Shown here piece after piece: positions 7,270 to 14,369 of a stretch of DNA of 22,769 nucleotides. The notes under the pieces were generated by a model, which was not told the DNA's origin, did not search any database, and saw only the letters and a list, made by a program, of their open reading frames with translations. Origin of the DNA: an uncultured Demequina sp. (GTDB lineage Bacteria > Actinomycetota > Actinomycetes > Actinomycetales > Demequinaceae); NCBI GenBank assembly GCA_937925595.1, contig CALALQ010000073.1, positions 1-22,769 of the forward strand. Reading direction: 5' to 3'. The first letter of the stretch is position 1, and each line of letters starts with the position of its first letter. The translations under genes were made by a program, and so were the position numbers.

Positions 7270-8130
7270 ATGACGCTGCTGCTGGGACTGACCCTGGGCC
7301 TCGGTCTGTTCTTGGTGTGGACATCGTTCTGGGCGCCAACGGTCGCCGCGCGGCCTGCTCGCGATGGCTGGTCAGCGCGGCTGCAGGATCGGCTCACGCG
7401 CGCCGGCGCCCCCGGCGTCACGCCCGCAGCGCTCGTGACCGTCGCCGCAGTGGGTGCGGCACTGGTCTTCCTGCTCGTCGCGGGCACCAGCCGGTCGCCG
7501 GTAGTCGCGCTGTGCTTCGCGATCATGGCCGCTCGCGCTCCCTTCGCATTGGTGAGCTACCGCTCGCGGGTGCGGGTTCGCGCCACGCGCGCCGCCTGGC
7601 CCGACGCTGTGGACCACTTGGCCTCCGGGATTCGGGCGGGCATGGCCTTGCCGCAAGCCGTGGCTCAGTTGGGCTCACGAGGTCCGGAAGATCTGCGCCC
7701 GGCCTTTGCTGCGTTTGCCGAGGACTTCAGAGCTACGGGGCGCTTCAGTGAGTCGCTGGATGCGCTCAAGGATCGGCTCGCGGATCCTGTCGCCGATCGC
7801 ATCGTTGAGGCCCTGCGGGTCACCCGTGAAGTGGGTGGCACGGATGTGGGGACGATGCTGCGCACCTTGGGCGAGTTTCTCCGTGACGATGCGCGCACCC
7901 GCGGCGAACTCGAGGCCCGTCAGTCGTGGACCGTCAATGCCGCCCGGCTCGCGGTGGCGGCACCGTGGGTGGTTCTCGCACTGCTGGCCACGCGTCCGGG
8001 AGGTGTTGAGGCGTACAACTCGGCCGCCGGAGCGACCGTGCTTGCCGTAGGCGCTGCTGCAACGGTGGTGGCGTATCGCTTGATGGTGACCATTGGCCGC
8101 CTTCCCGAGGAAGCCCGCGTGCTGCGATGA
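7270..8130 (+). CDS. tadB: Tad pilus inner-membrane platform protein TadB
   Basis: This 286-residue protein of the type II secretion F (T2SSF) family forms, with TadC, the membrane platform on which the ATPase acts. Two hydrophobic spans occur near the N-terminus (residues 1-20 and 55-90), then the cytoplasmic T2SSF core with AWPDAVDHLASGIRAGMALPQAVAQLG and the REVGGTDVGTMLRTLGEFLRDDARTRGELEARQSW segment, then two C-terminal spans. The ATG at 7270 lies one base after the tadA stop, so translation is coupled. An upstream extension of 26 codons overlaps tadA in another frame and lacks the hydrophobic start, so it was not used. The gene ends in an ATGA overlap with tadC. Confidence 0.88.
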   Translation: MTLLLGLTLGLGLFLVWTSFWAPTVAARPARDGWSARLQDRLTRAGAPGVTPAALVTVAAVGAALVFLLVAGTSRSPVVALCFAIMAARAPFALVSYRSRVRVRATRAAWPDAVDHLASGIRAGMALPQAVAQLGSRGPEDLRPAFAAFAEDFRATGRFSESLDALKDRLADPVADRIVEALRVTREVGGTDVGTMLRTLGEFLRDDARTRGELEARQSWTVNAARLAVAAPWVVLALLATRPGGVEAYNSAAGATVLAVGAAATVVAYRLMVTIGRLPEEARVLR

Positions 8131-9044
8131 CTCTGGCGATGTGGGGAGCGGTCCTGTGCCTCGTTGTGGGGGCGGGCCTCGTGATGTCGTGGATCCTTGC
8201 GCGCCGCCCCACCCTCGACGCGCGGCTCGCCCCGTACGTGCGGCCGGTCGACGGTCGCACCTGGGTGGACCACACGTCGGGCTCGCGCTTCGTCGTGACA
8301 CGGCTGGTCGCTCCCGTGGTTCGCGACGCGGGCAAGATGCTCGAGCGATGGGGGTCGTCCTCCGCCGATGTCAGCGCTCGGCTGCGCAGGGCGGGATCGG
8401 GGCTGAGCGTCGAGCAGTTCAGGGCCCAACAGGTCGCGTGGGGCGCGGCCGGTCTCGCCTGCGGCGTTGCGCCCGCCACGCTGCTGCGCGTTGCGCGCGG
8501 GGCCCCTCTCCTCGTACTGCTGATTCTCGTGGTGATTGCCGCCATCGTTGGTGCGCTCGGACGAGACGCCGCTCTGACCCGCTCGGCCCAGGTTCGTACC
8601 AACCGCATCGTCGCCGAACTGCCGACGATCGCGGACCTGCTGGCCCTCGCCGTCGCCGCCGGTGAGGGCGCCCGGGCGGCGCTCGAGCGGGTGGCGACCA
8701 CAACGTCGGGCGCTCTGAGTGAGGAGCTGCGACTCGCGCTCGCCGATGCCCGCGCGGGCGAGCCGCTCACACGGGCCTTGTCAGATATGGCTGCCCGCAC
8801 TGGTGCGCAGCCGCTGCGTCGCTTCGTCGACGGCATCGTCGCGGCAATCGACTTGGGCACGCCTCTTGCCGCGGTGCTTCGCGCGCAGGCTCATGACGCG
8901 AGGGTGGCCAGCAGGGAGCAGCTGATGGAGCAGGGTGGCAAGCGCGAGATCGCGATGCTCGTGCCCGTCGTGTTCCTGATCCTGCCCGTGACGATTGTGT
9001 TCGCGATCTACCCAGGTCTGATTGCGATTCGCTTGACCGGATAG
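8127..9044 (+). CDS. tadC: Tad pilus inner-membrane platform protein TadC
   Basis: This 305-residue T2SSF-family protein is the second platform component. It has an N-terminal membrane span (MWGAVLCLVVGAGLVMSWIL), a pair of central spans near residues 108-148, a cytoplasmic domain with RIVAELPTIADLLALAVAAGEGARAALERVA and TPLAAVLRAQAHDAR, and a final span (LVPVVFLILPVTIVFAIYPGLIAI). Its ATG overlaps the tadB TGA as ATGA. A 19-bp gap with a strong ribosome site separates it from the pilin-like gene. Order and size match other actinobacterial tad loci. Confidence 0.88.
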   Translation: MTLAMWGAVLCLVVGAGLVMSWILARRPTLDARLAPYVRPVDGRTWVDHTSGSRFVVTRLVAPVVRDAGKMLERWGSSSADVSARLRRAGSGLSVEQFRAQQVAWGAAGLACGVAPATLLRVARGAPLLVLLILVVIAAIVGALGRDAALTRSAQVRTNRIVAELPTIADLLALAVAAGEGARAALERVATTTSGALSEELRLALADARAGEPLTRALSDMAARTGAQPLRRFVDGIVAAIDLGTPLAAVLRAQAHDARVASREQLMEQGGKREIAMLVPVVFLILPVTIVFAIYPGLIAIRLTG

Positions 9045-9063
9045 ACCAGTTCAAGGAGGGGAA

Positions 9064-9222
9064 ATGAGACAGATCAACTGGCGCGACGACCGCGGTGACG
9101 TACCCGGCTGGGTGCTCATCACGCTCATGACGGCGGGACTCGTGGCCGCCATCTGGGCGCTCGCGGGTCCGGCACTCAGCGATGTCTTCCGCACGGCGAT
9201 CGATTCCGTCACCGGCGGATGA
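9064..9222 (+). CDS. Flp-like pilin candidate (52 aa)
   Basis: This very small gene encodes 52 residues: a charged head (MRQINWRDDRGD), a single hydrophobic helix from about VPGWVLITLMTAGLVAAIWALAG, and a short amphipathic tail (PALSDVFRTAIDSVTGG). A strong Shine-Dalgarno, AAGGAGGG (9053-9060), precedes the ATG by three bases. Position after tadC, size and single-helix design match the major Flp pilin slot in actinobacterial tad operons. The processing region is not canonical, however: Flp prepilins are cut after Gly before a residue run with Glu5-Tyr6, and here the run after RG is DVPGWV with no Glu-Tyr. The 3' end overlaps the next gene by 41 bp. It is called a pilin from context more than motif. 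Confidence 0.7.
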   Translation: MRQINWRDDRGDVPGWVLITLMTAGLVAAIWALAGPALSDVFRTAIDSVTGG

Positions 9223-9583
9223 CCAGGGGAGTGCTGTCGTCGAGTTCGTTCTCGTCGGCGCGCTCATCGTGGTGCTCGCCACCGGGCTGCTCCAGCTCGC
9301 GGTGACCCTGCACGTGAGGAACATCCTTGTCTCGTGTGCGTCCGAGGGTGCCCACACCGCGGCCCTGGCGGACCTCGACTTGGCCGACGGCGCAAGCAGG
9401 GCCACGGAGCTCGCGGAAGCGGCTCTCGGGGGACGTGAGGTCGAGGCGACCGCGCGACATGTGATGGAGGGGGACGCCACGCTGGTCGAGGTCACCCTGA
9501 CGACTGCCGTGCCGGTGCTTGGGCTGTGGGGCGCAGGCTCCATGAGCGTCCCTGCGCACGCAATTGAGGAGGGCGGCCCATGA
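9182..9583 (+). CDS. tadE: TadE-like pseudopilin
   Basis: This 133-residue protein has the TadE signature just after a short polar head: DDQGSAVVEFVLVGALIVVLATGLLQLAVTLHVRNI. The glycine before SAVVEF is the likely prepilin peptidase site, with Glu at the fifth position after it. A single N-terminal helix is followed by a mixed extracytoplasmic domain of about 90 residues. The ATG at 9182 is the only start that keeps the whole signature. It overlaps the upstream pilin gene by 41 bp and has no separate ribosome site, so it probably depends on coupled translation. The end overlaps the next gene as ATGA. Confidence 0.82.
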   Translation: MSSARRSIPSPADDQGSAVVEFVLVGALIVVLATGLLQLAVTLHVRNILVSCASEGAHTAALADLDLADGASRATELAEAALGGREVEATARHVMEGDATLVEVTLTTAVPVLGLWGAGSMSVPAHAIEEGGP

Positions 9584-10047
9584 CCCTGTCCCGACTGCGC
9601 GTTGCCGACGACGGCGCGGCGCTCGTGGAGTTCGTGTTCCTTGCGATCGTGCTGATGATCCCCGTGGTGTACCTGGTGCTGACTCTGGCTCAGGTGCAGG
9701 CGCGCACTTTCGCGGCGGAGGCCGTCACGCGCGATGTGTCACGAGCAGCAGTGGTGGGTGGCGTCAATGCGTTGCAGGGTGGTGCCACGTACACGGCTGC
9801 TGAGCGTGCAGCGAGGGACCACGCACAGTCCGCGCTCGAGCGGACGCTTGCCGACTTCAGCGTGTCAGCGCGCGATGCGGATGTCGTCCTGACATGTTCC
9901 GCCTCGCCGTGCCTCGCGCCGGGCTCGGAGATGCAGGTAGCCGTCACGATTGACGTGAGGCTGCCAGGGGTGGGGGCACTGATACCGGGAGCGCTCGTCA
10001 GTGTGAGCTCTTCAGGCTCCTCGCCCGTAGATGGGTACGCGCCATGA
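9580..10047 (+). CDS. TadE-like pilus assembly protein (second copy)
   Basis: This 155-residue protein has a clear TadE-type head, DDGAALVEFVFLAIVLMIPVVYLVLTLAQVQA (about residues 10-41), then an extracytoplasmic domain. A cysteine pair in VLTCSASPCLAPG (about residues 107-116) could form a disulphide; the preceding TadE protein does not have this pattern. The ATG overlaps the previous TGA as ATGA, and the stop overlaps the next ATG in the same way, so three TadE/TadG-type genes are tightly coupled. It is the slot usually called TadF or a second TadE in actinobacterial loci. Confidence 0.78.
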   Translation: MTLSRLRVADDGAALVEFVFLAIVLMIPVVYLVLTLAQVQARTFAAEAVTRDVSRAAVVGGVNALQGGATYTAAERAARDHAQSALERTLADFSVSARDADVVLTCSASPCLAPGSEMQVAVTIDVRLPGVGALIPGALVSVSSSGSSPVDGYAP

Positions 10048-10511
10048 TCCGCCGACGCTTCGACGCCGAAGACGATGAAGGCACCATCATGCTCCTCACC
10101 CTGGGCTTCACAGTGCTCGCGCTGCTGCTTGTGCTGGTGGTGTCCGCGGCCACCCACGTGCACCTCCAGCGGATGAGGCTGGTCCACGTGGCCGATGAGC
10201 TGGCTCTCGACGCCGCCGATGCTCTCGACATTGCCGCGTACTATCGCGGCGAAGTGGACCTTCCTGAGGGCGAAGCCGTGGTGCCCTTGGCCCAGGCAGC
10301 CGTTCGCTCCACGGCGGAGGATCGCGTTGCGGCTGCAGCATCGCGCGCGAACCTGCCGGCGACCCAGGTCGTGAGCGCCACAACGGAGGACGGCTTCAGC
10401 GCGACTGTCACTGTGACAACGACCGTGCACCCGCTATTCGGGCTGGAAGCGCTGCTGCCCTTTGCCGAGGGCGTGACGCTTACGGCGACGTCGAGCGCCC
10501 GAGCCTACTGA
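10044..10511 (+). CDS. TadG-like pilus assembly protein (short form)
   Basis: This 155-residue protein begins with RRRFDAEDDEGTIMLLTLGFTVLALLLVLVVSAATHVHL, a charged head ending in DEG followed by one long hydrophobic helix. The segment RLVHVADELALDAADALD (about residues 47-64) is typical of the N-terminal region of TadG (Tad_N) and related proteins. True TadG proteins often carry a large C-terminal domain that is absent here, so this is the short actinobacterial form. It is the last gene of the operon. The stop TGA (10509-10511) overlaps a copy of the recurrent 10-mer AGCGTCGGGC (10511-10520). Confidence 0.7.
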   Translation: MIRRRFDAEDDEGTIMLLTLGFTVLALLLVLVVSAATHVHLQRMRLVHVADELALDAADALDIAAYYRGEVDLPEGEAVVPLAQAAVRSTAEDRVAAAASRANLPATQVVSATTEDGFSATVTVTTTVHPLFGLEALLPFAEGVTLTATSSARAY

Positions 10512-10535
10512 GCGTCGGGCCAGAGGGGAGTTCGG

Positions 10536-10597
10536 CGGACCTCATGTCCCATTACAACGCAGAGATCTGCGAAACCCGGACCTCATGTCCCATTACA
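10536..10597. repeat. Two identical 21-nt direct repeats flanking a small palindrome
   Basis: Copies at 10536-10556 and 10577-10597 are identical over 21 bases (core ACCTCATGTCCCATTACA) and start 41 bp apart. Between them lies CGCAGA-GA-TCTGCG (10558-10571), a palindrome with 6-bp arms. The complement of each repeat begins with TGTAATGGGACATGAGGT, resembling in style the TG-starting ends of some insertion sequences, but no transposase is nearby. The remaining intergenic DNA (10512-10748) otherwise holds only the terminator described separately. Confidence 0.7.
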
Positions 10598-10698
10598 GCG
10601 CTCGGGGTGGGTGTGAGCGCTTGAGAGGTGCTCGGGCGGGAGCGGCGCGCCCGGGCGAGGTGGAGCTACGGGGGGAGGCAGACCTGCAGGCAAAGCAA

Positions 10699-10728
10699 AG
10701 GGGCGGCCCACCTGGGTGGACCGCCCCT
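10699..10728 (-). terminator. Rho-independent terminator of the sugar ABC operon
   Basis: The stem pairs AGGGGCGG-c-CCACC (10699-10712) with GGTGG-a-CCGCCCCT (10715-10728), 14 positions with one mismatch and a 2-base gap at the tip. On the minus strand it lies 20 bp after the permease stop and is followed by TTTGCTTTG. It may also end tad transcripts arriving from the other side, but there is no U-tract in that direction. Confidence 0.8.
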
Positions 10729-10748
10729 GATGCTTGGGGTAGGACGGG

Positions 10749-11678
10749 TTACGCCTTGACGGCGCCGTCCATGATGCCTCGCACAATCTGACGACCTGCC
10801 ACGAACAGGAGCAGGATCAACGGGATCGTCGCGATGAACGAGCCCGTCAGAATGATCGAGTACTTGGGCGTGGAGCCCGCACGGAGGTTGTGCAGGGCGG
10901 GGCCGATGGTCTGCCACGAGGAGCCACCAACCGCGACCAGTGCCCAGATGTACTCGTTCCACGCACCAACCGCCGCGATCAGACCAAGCACGCCCATTGC
11001 GGGGCGCAACGTGGGGAGCACGATGTTGGTGTAGACGCGGAACGTGGAAGCACCGTCAACGCGAGCGGATTCGATGATCTCGTCCGGAATCGCGTCCTCG
11101 ATGAACTGACGCATATAGAACACACCGAATGCTGACACCAGACCTGGAACGGTCACCGCAAAGATCGTATTGATCCATCCGATGCGGTCCATGATCTGGT
11201 ACGAACCGACGATGCCCAGCTGAGCGGGGATCGTCAGGGTCAGCACCACGAAGTAGAACAGCGCGTCACGGCCCTTGAAGCGCAGCTTGGCGAACGCGAA
11301 GCCGGCCAGCGAGCAGAAGAACAGCGTGCCCGCCACGACGATCGCGACGACGAGCAGCGAGTTCATGAAGGACCGCATGAACATCACCGAGTCGTACGAC
11401 GGGTACGAAGGTGCCACGCCGCCATTGATGATGTCCCAGTTGAAGGAGAAGTACGGTCCCGGCGTCCACGTGGGGAAGCCGTCGACGTAGACCTTGTCTT
11501 CCTTCCACGTCGAGATGATGCCCGCCCAGTAGATGGGCCAGAAGCCGATCAGCAGAACGATGGACAGGAGGATGTAGTTGATCCAGCCTGCCGGGGTGTC
11601 CTGCGGGGAGCGACCAAGGAGGGCCGGGTTGTTCTTGACAGGAGCCTCTGCGGGGCGCTCAAGCGTGTCCGCGGTCAC
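10749..11678 (-). CDS. Sugar ABC transporter permease, MalG/MsmG type
   Basis: This 309-residue inner-membrane permease is the second half of a carbohydrate (CUT1) importer. After a polar N-terminus with DTPAGWINY, six hydrophobic spans are visible. The EAA loop that contacts the ATPase reads DEIIESARVDGASTFRVYTNIVLPTLRPA. The GTG start overlaps the TGA of the upstream permease as GTGA, which indicates coupled translation. The frame stays open about 50 codons further upstream, but that part overlaps the other permease and was rejected. No ATPase gene is present in the cluster; such importers often share one MsmK-like ATPase encoded elsewhere. A strong terminator follows its stop. The neighbouring beta-mannosidase suggests manno-oligosaccharides as substrate. 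Confidence 0.88.
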   Translation of the reverse strand: MTADTLERPAEAPVKNNPALLGRSPQDTPAGWINYILLSIVLLIGFWPIYWAGIISTWKEDKVYVDGFPTWTPGPYFSFNWDIINGGVAPSYPSYDSVMFMRSFMNSLLVVAIVVAGTLFFCSLAGFAFAKLRFKGRDALFYFVVLTLTIPAQLGIVGSYQIMDRIGWINTIFAVTVPGLVSAFGVFYMRQFIEDAIPDEIIESARVDGASTFRVYTNIVLPTLRPAMGVLGLIAAVGAWNEYIWALVAVGGSSWQTIGPALHNLRAGSTPKYSIILTGSFIATIPLILLLFVAGRQIVRGIMDGAVKA

Positions 11679-12727
11679 TTGCGGCCTCCAATCTTGTTCG
11701 ACAGCCAGCCGTTGAAGGCGGCCACGACCACGACGACTACGAACAGCACCCAGGACATGGCGCCAGCCCAACCGAAGTTCTGCTGGTTCCAACCGGTGTG
11801 CCAGATGAGCTGTGCGACGGTGCGCCACAGGTGCCTGTTACCGCCACCAGATCCAGACGCCGGATTGTCGTCGAACTGGACGGGCTCAGCGAACAGCTGG
11901 AGCGATCCGATTGTCGACAGGACCACGGTGAAGATCACCATGGGGCGGATCATGGGAACGGTGATGGACCACAGCTGACGCCACGCGCCAGCACCGTCAA
12001 GTGCAGCTGCCTCGTAGACGTCCTTGGGGATGGACTGCATCGCTGCGAGGTAGAGCAGGGCGTTGTAGCCCGTCCACTTCCAGTCGATCATGATGATCAG
12101 AGCAAGCCATGCGGACCAGCGCTCCTGGCGCCAGTCGAGGCCCTCAATCACGCGGTTGCCGTAGGTGTTCTCCACGCCGAAGAGGCTGAGGATCCAGTTG
12201 GCCTGGCCACCGTCGCGGGCGAAGAACGCCGAGAACACGATGGACGAGGCGACGATGGGCGTGATGTAGGGAACCAGAATGCCCACGCGGAACAGCGACT
12301 GGGCACGAAGGCGGCGGTTCAGCAGCGAGGCGAGAATCAGCGCCAGCACCAGCTGAGGCACAGCAGAGAGAACGAACAGGCCGAACGTGTTGATCAGCGC
12401 CTGCCAGAAGTCCCAGCTTGTCAGCGTCCGCTCGAAGTTCTCAAAACCCACCCAGCGCTTGGTGAACAGGTTCATCGACGTGCCGTCACGGCCGCGGGGG
12501 TACTCGTAGCGGTACGACTGGAAGGAGATCAGCGCGCTGTAGACGATCGGGAAGATGCCAAAAGCGACGAAGAGAATGAAGAAGGGAGAAATCAAGATGT
12601 AGGGCACGACCGCGTGGTCGAATCGAGCCCAGATGGACGACTTGGGTCCGCGCGGTGCGCGCGGAGAAACGGCGTCGTCCGTGCCAGCGGCTTCGGCCTC
12701 AGCGGCCTCCACGCTCTTGGCGGACAT
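11675..12727 (-). CDS. Sugar ABC transporter permease, MalF/MsmF type
   Basis: This 350-residue permease is the partner subunit of the MalG-type gene downstream. It has an acidic, disordered-looking N-terminus of about 35 residues rich in Ala and Glu, then six spans beginning VVPYILISPFFILFVAFGIFPIVYSALISFQ. The EAA loop reads PKDVYEAAALDGAGAWRQLWSITVPMIRPM. A periplasmic stretch between the first two spans (SYRYEYPRGRDGTSMN) and the later DNPASGSGGGNRHLW insertion are typical of MalF-like proteins. The ATG has a good GGAGGT ribosome site. The 111 bp separating it from the binding-protein gene contain a terminator-like hairpin, so permease mRNA may be less abundant than binding-protein mRNA. 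Confidence 0.88.
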   Translation of the reverse strand: MSAKSVEAAEAEAAGTDDAVSPRAPRGPKSSIWARFDHAVVPYILISPFFILFVAFGIFPIVYSALISFQSYRYEYPRGRDGTSMNLFTKRWVGFENFERTLTSWDFWQALINTFGLFVLSAVPQLVLALILASLLNRRLRAQSLFRVGILVPYITPIVASSIVFSAFFARDGGQANWILSLFGVENTYGNRVIEGLDWRQERWSAWLALIIMIDWKWTGYNALLYLAAMQSIPKDVYEAAALDGAGAWRQLWSITVPMIRPMVIFTVVLSTIGSLQLFAEPVQFDDNPASGSGGGNRHLWRTVAQLIWHTGWNQQNFGWAGAMSWVLFVVVVVVAAFNGWLSNKIGGRK

Positions 12728-12785
12728 TAGTACCTCCGTTGGTATGAAACGCTGGTGAAACCGATGCTATATCCCGCCAAGCGAA

Positions 12786-12815
12786 ACGGGGGCAGGTCGT
12801 GAGACCCGCCCCCGT
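12786..12815 (-). terminator. Terminator or attenuator between binding protein and permeases
   Basis: ACGGGGGC-a-GGTC pairs with GACC-c-GCCCCCGT around a GTGA loop, giving 13 positions with one mismatch. On the minus strand it follows the binding-protein stop by 23 bp and is trailed by TTTCGCTT. Partial read-through would give more binding protein than permease, as is usual for such importers. Confidence 0.7.
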
Positions 12816-12838
12816 CCACTTGTCAGACAGAGCCGGAC

Positions 12839-14167
12839 TTACGCAGCGGCGTCCGCGTCCTGGGCAGCCTTGACTGCAGCGTCCCAAGCGTCCGCAAGCT
12901 TGACGTTGCCAGCCTGGATGTCGTTCAGGACACCCTGGACAGCGGTCGAAACTGCGGCGTTCTTGGGGGCGTAGTAGATCGCGCCCGGGATGTCCTTCGC
13001 GGTCTTCGTGAAGATCTGTCCAACGGGAGCGTTGTTGAAGAACTCGTTGGTGAAGTCCACGATGGCCGGGTTGTCGTACAGCGCGTCCTGCGAAGGCAGG
13101 TTGCCGACCTCCTGGAAGATAGCGATCTGCTGGTCAGCCTGGATGAGCCACTCGATGAGGTTGTAGGCCTCCTGCGTGGTGTGCTCGTCGAACTGGTCCG
13201 GAATGGTCCAGAACGAGCCACCCCAGTTACCACCGGGACCAGGGATGTCAGCGATGTCCCACGCGCCAGCGGTGTCGGGAGCCTGACCCTGGATGTAGCC
13301 CATCATCCACGCCGGGCAGGCGAGGACGGCGAACGAACCGTTCGCGAAGCCGGTGTTCCAGTCGTCGGACCACAGCGTGATGCCAGCGGAAAGACCCGCG
13401 TCGATCACAGCAACGGCCTGGTCGAACGCAGGCTTGTTGGCCTCGAGGTCAAGCTCGTTGTTCTTGTTGTACCAGGCGTAGCCCGTGCCGAGCTGGGTCT
13501 GGACAGGGTTCAGGATGTTCGTGGCGTTGTCCACCCAGAACTTACCCTTGCCAGCCTTCTCCTGGTACTCCTTGCCGAGCTCGATGAAGCCCGCCCAGGT
13601 GTCGCCGATGGCGGCGTCAACGTCAGCGCGCTCGGACGGAATGCCGGCGGCCTCGAAGAGGTCCTTGCGGTAGCACAGAGCGAGACCACCGACGTCGGTG
13701 CCAAGGCCGATGACGACAGAGCCGTCAGCGTTGGAGGCCTGGGCCCACTTCCACGGCAGGTAGTTCTCCTGGTACTGGCCAGCACCAAGGTCGAGCAGGT
13801 TGACGAACGCGTCAGACTGCGCGACGAAGCCGGTCATGTAGCCCTCGTCGATGGCGACAACCTCGTTTGCGCCAGAACCGGCGATGATGGCCTGCTGAAG
13901 AGCGTCGTGCTGTGCAGCGAAGTCACCGGAGTTGAGCTTGATGGTCACCCACGGGTGATCGGCCGTGTACTTGTCAACCAGCGACTCCAGGCCAAAGTTG
14001 CCCCAGTACTGAACGTTCAGCGTGACGGGGGTCTTGTCCTGGGACGCCGAGGGCTCGGGAGCCGAGGACGTAGGCGTTTCAGTGTCGGTGGAGCAAGCGG
14101 AGAGCAGGAGGGCCGAGGCCGTACCAACAGCGAGCACCGTCGCCGTACGGGATCGAGTCCACTTCAT
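12839..14167 (-). CDS. Sugar-binding lipoprotein of an ABC importer
   Basis: This 442-residue extracellular solute-binding protein (family 1) captures a carbohydrate for the MalF/MalG-type permeases encoded downstream. A lipoprotein signal is clear: positive start (MKWTRSR), hydrophobic core, and lipobox LSAC with the lipidated cysteine at 25, followed by a Ser/Pro/Glu-rich linker. The mature part shows the SBP pattern VTLNVQYWGNFGLESLVDKYTADHPWVTIKL near its start and GTDVGGLALCYRKDLFEAAGI in the middle. The ATG has an AAAGGGG ribosome site. Upstream are a TACAGT -10 and an overlapping LacI-type palindrome, pointing to substrate-induced expression. The exact ligand is not visible; the adjacent beta-mannosidase suggests beta-mannosides. 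Confidence 0.9.
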   Translation of the reverse strand: MKWTRSRTATVLAVGTASALLLSACSTDTETPTSSAPEPSASQDKTPVTLNVQYWGNFGLESLVDKYTADHPWVTIKLNSGDFAAQHDALQQAIIAGSGANEVVAIDEGYMTGFVAQSDAFVNLLDLGAGQYQENYLPWKWAQASNADGSVVIGLGTDVGGLALCYRKDLFEAAGIPSERADVDAAIGDTWAGFIELGKEYQEKAGKGKFWVDNATNILNPVQTQLGTGYAWYNKNNELDLEANKPAFDQAVAVIDAGLSAGITLWSDDWNTGFANGSFAVLACPAWMMGYIQGQAPDTAGAWDIADIPGPGGNWGGSFWTIPDQFDEHTTQEAYNLIEWLIQADQQIAIFQEVGNLPSQDALYDNPAIVDFTNEFFNNAPVGQIFTKTAKDIPGAIYYAPKNAAVSTAVQGVLNDIQAGNVKLADAWDAAVKAAQDADAAA

Positions 14168-14219
14168 TGTTGAATCCCCTTTGGTTCATGCGGCGCCCCC
14201 TCGTTGGGACGCAATTGCC

Positions 14220-14247
14220 ACTGTAGCGCCAGACAAAACGTTTCGAA
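14220..14247 (-). promoter_or_regulatory. Promoter with LacI-type operator for the sugar-uptake operon
   Basis: On the minus strand TTCGAA (14247-14242), a 16-bp spacer and TACAGT (14225-14220) form a plausible promoter. The palindromic CGAAACGTTTTG (14245-14234), centred on a CG step as LacI/GalR operators are, falls across the -35 and spacer, where a bound repressor would block RNA polymerase. A near-identical site lies upstream of the beta-mannosidase gene. Confidence 0.55.
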
Positions 14248-14305
14248 CGCCTTGTGTGTCACGGATTGATTACGATCCGGACGCCAGTTGGCGACACTAA
14301 ACACG

Positions 14306-14341
14306 GGCCCGGGAACCTACCAGTTGGAAGGTTCCCGGGCC
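14306..14341 (-). terminator. Rho-independent terminator after the beta-mannosidase
   Basis: GGCCCGGGAACCT (14306-14318) pairs perfectly with AGGTTCCCGGGCC (14329-14341) around a 10-base loop. It lies 28 bp past the beta-mannosidase stop, and on the minus strand is followed by CGTGTTTAGTG, a weak U-rich tail. It insulates the mannosidase gene from the sugar-uptake operon downstream. Confidence 0.75.
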
Positions 14342-14369
14342 TGCGAGAAACAGTGGTGCTGGATGCGCT

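Noticed and set aside
11679..11828. 50-residue N-terminal extension of the MalG-type permease
   Set aside because: It lies inside the upstream permease gene, is arginine-rich, and the GTGA overlap at 11678 gives the expected protein start.
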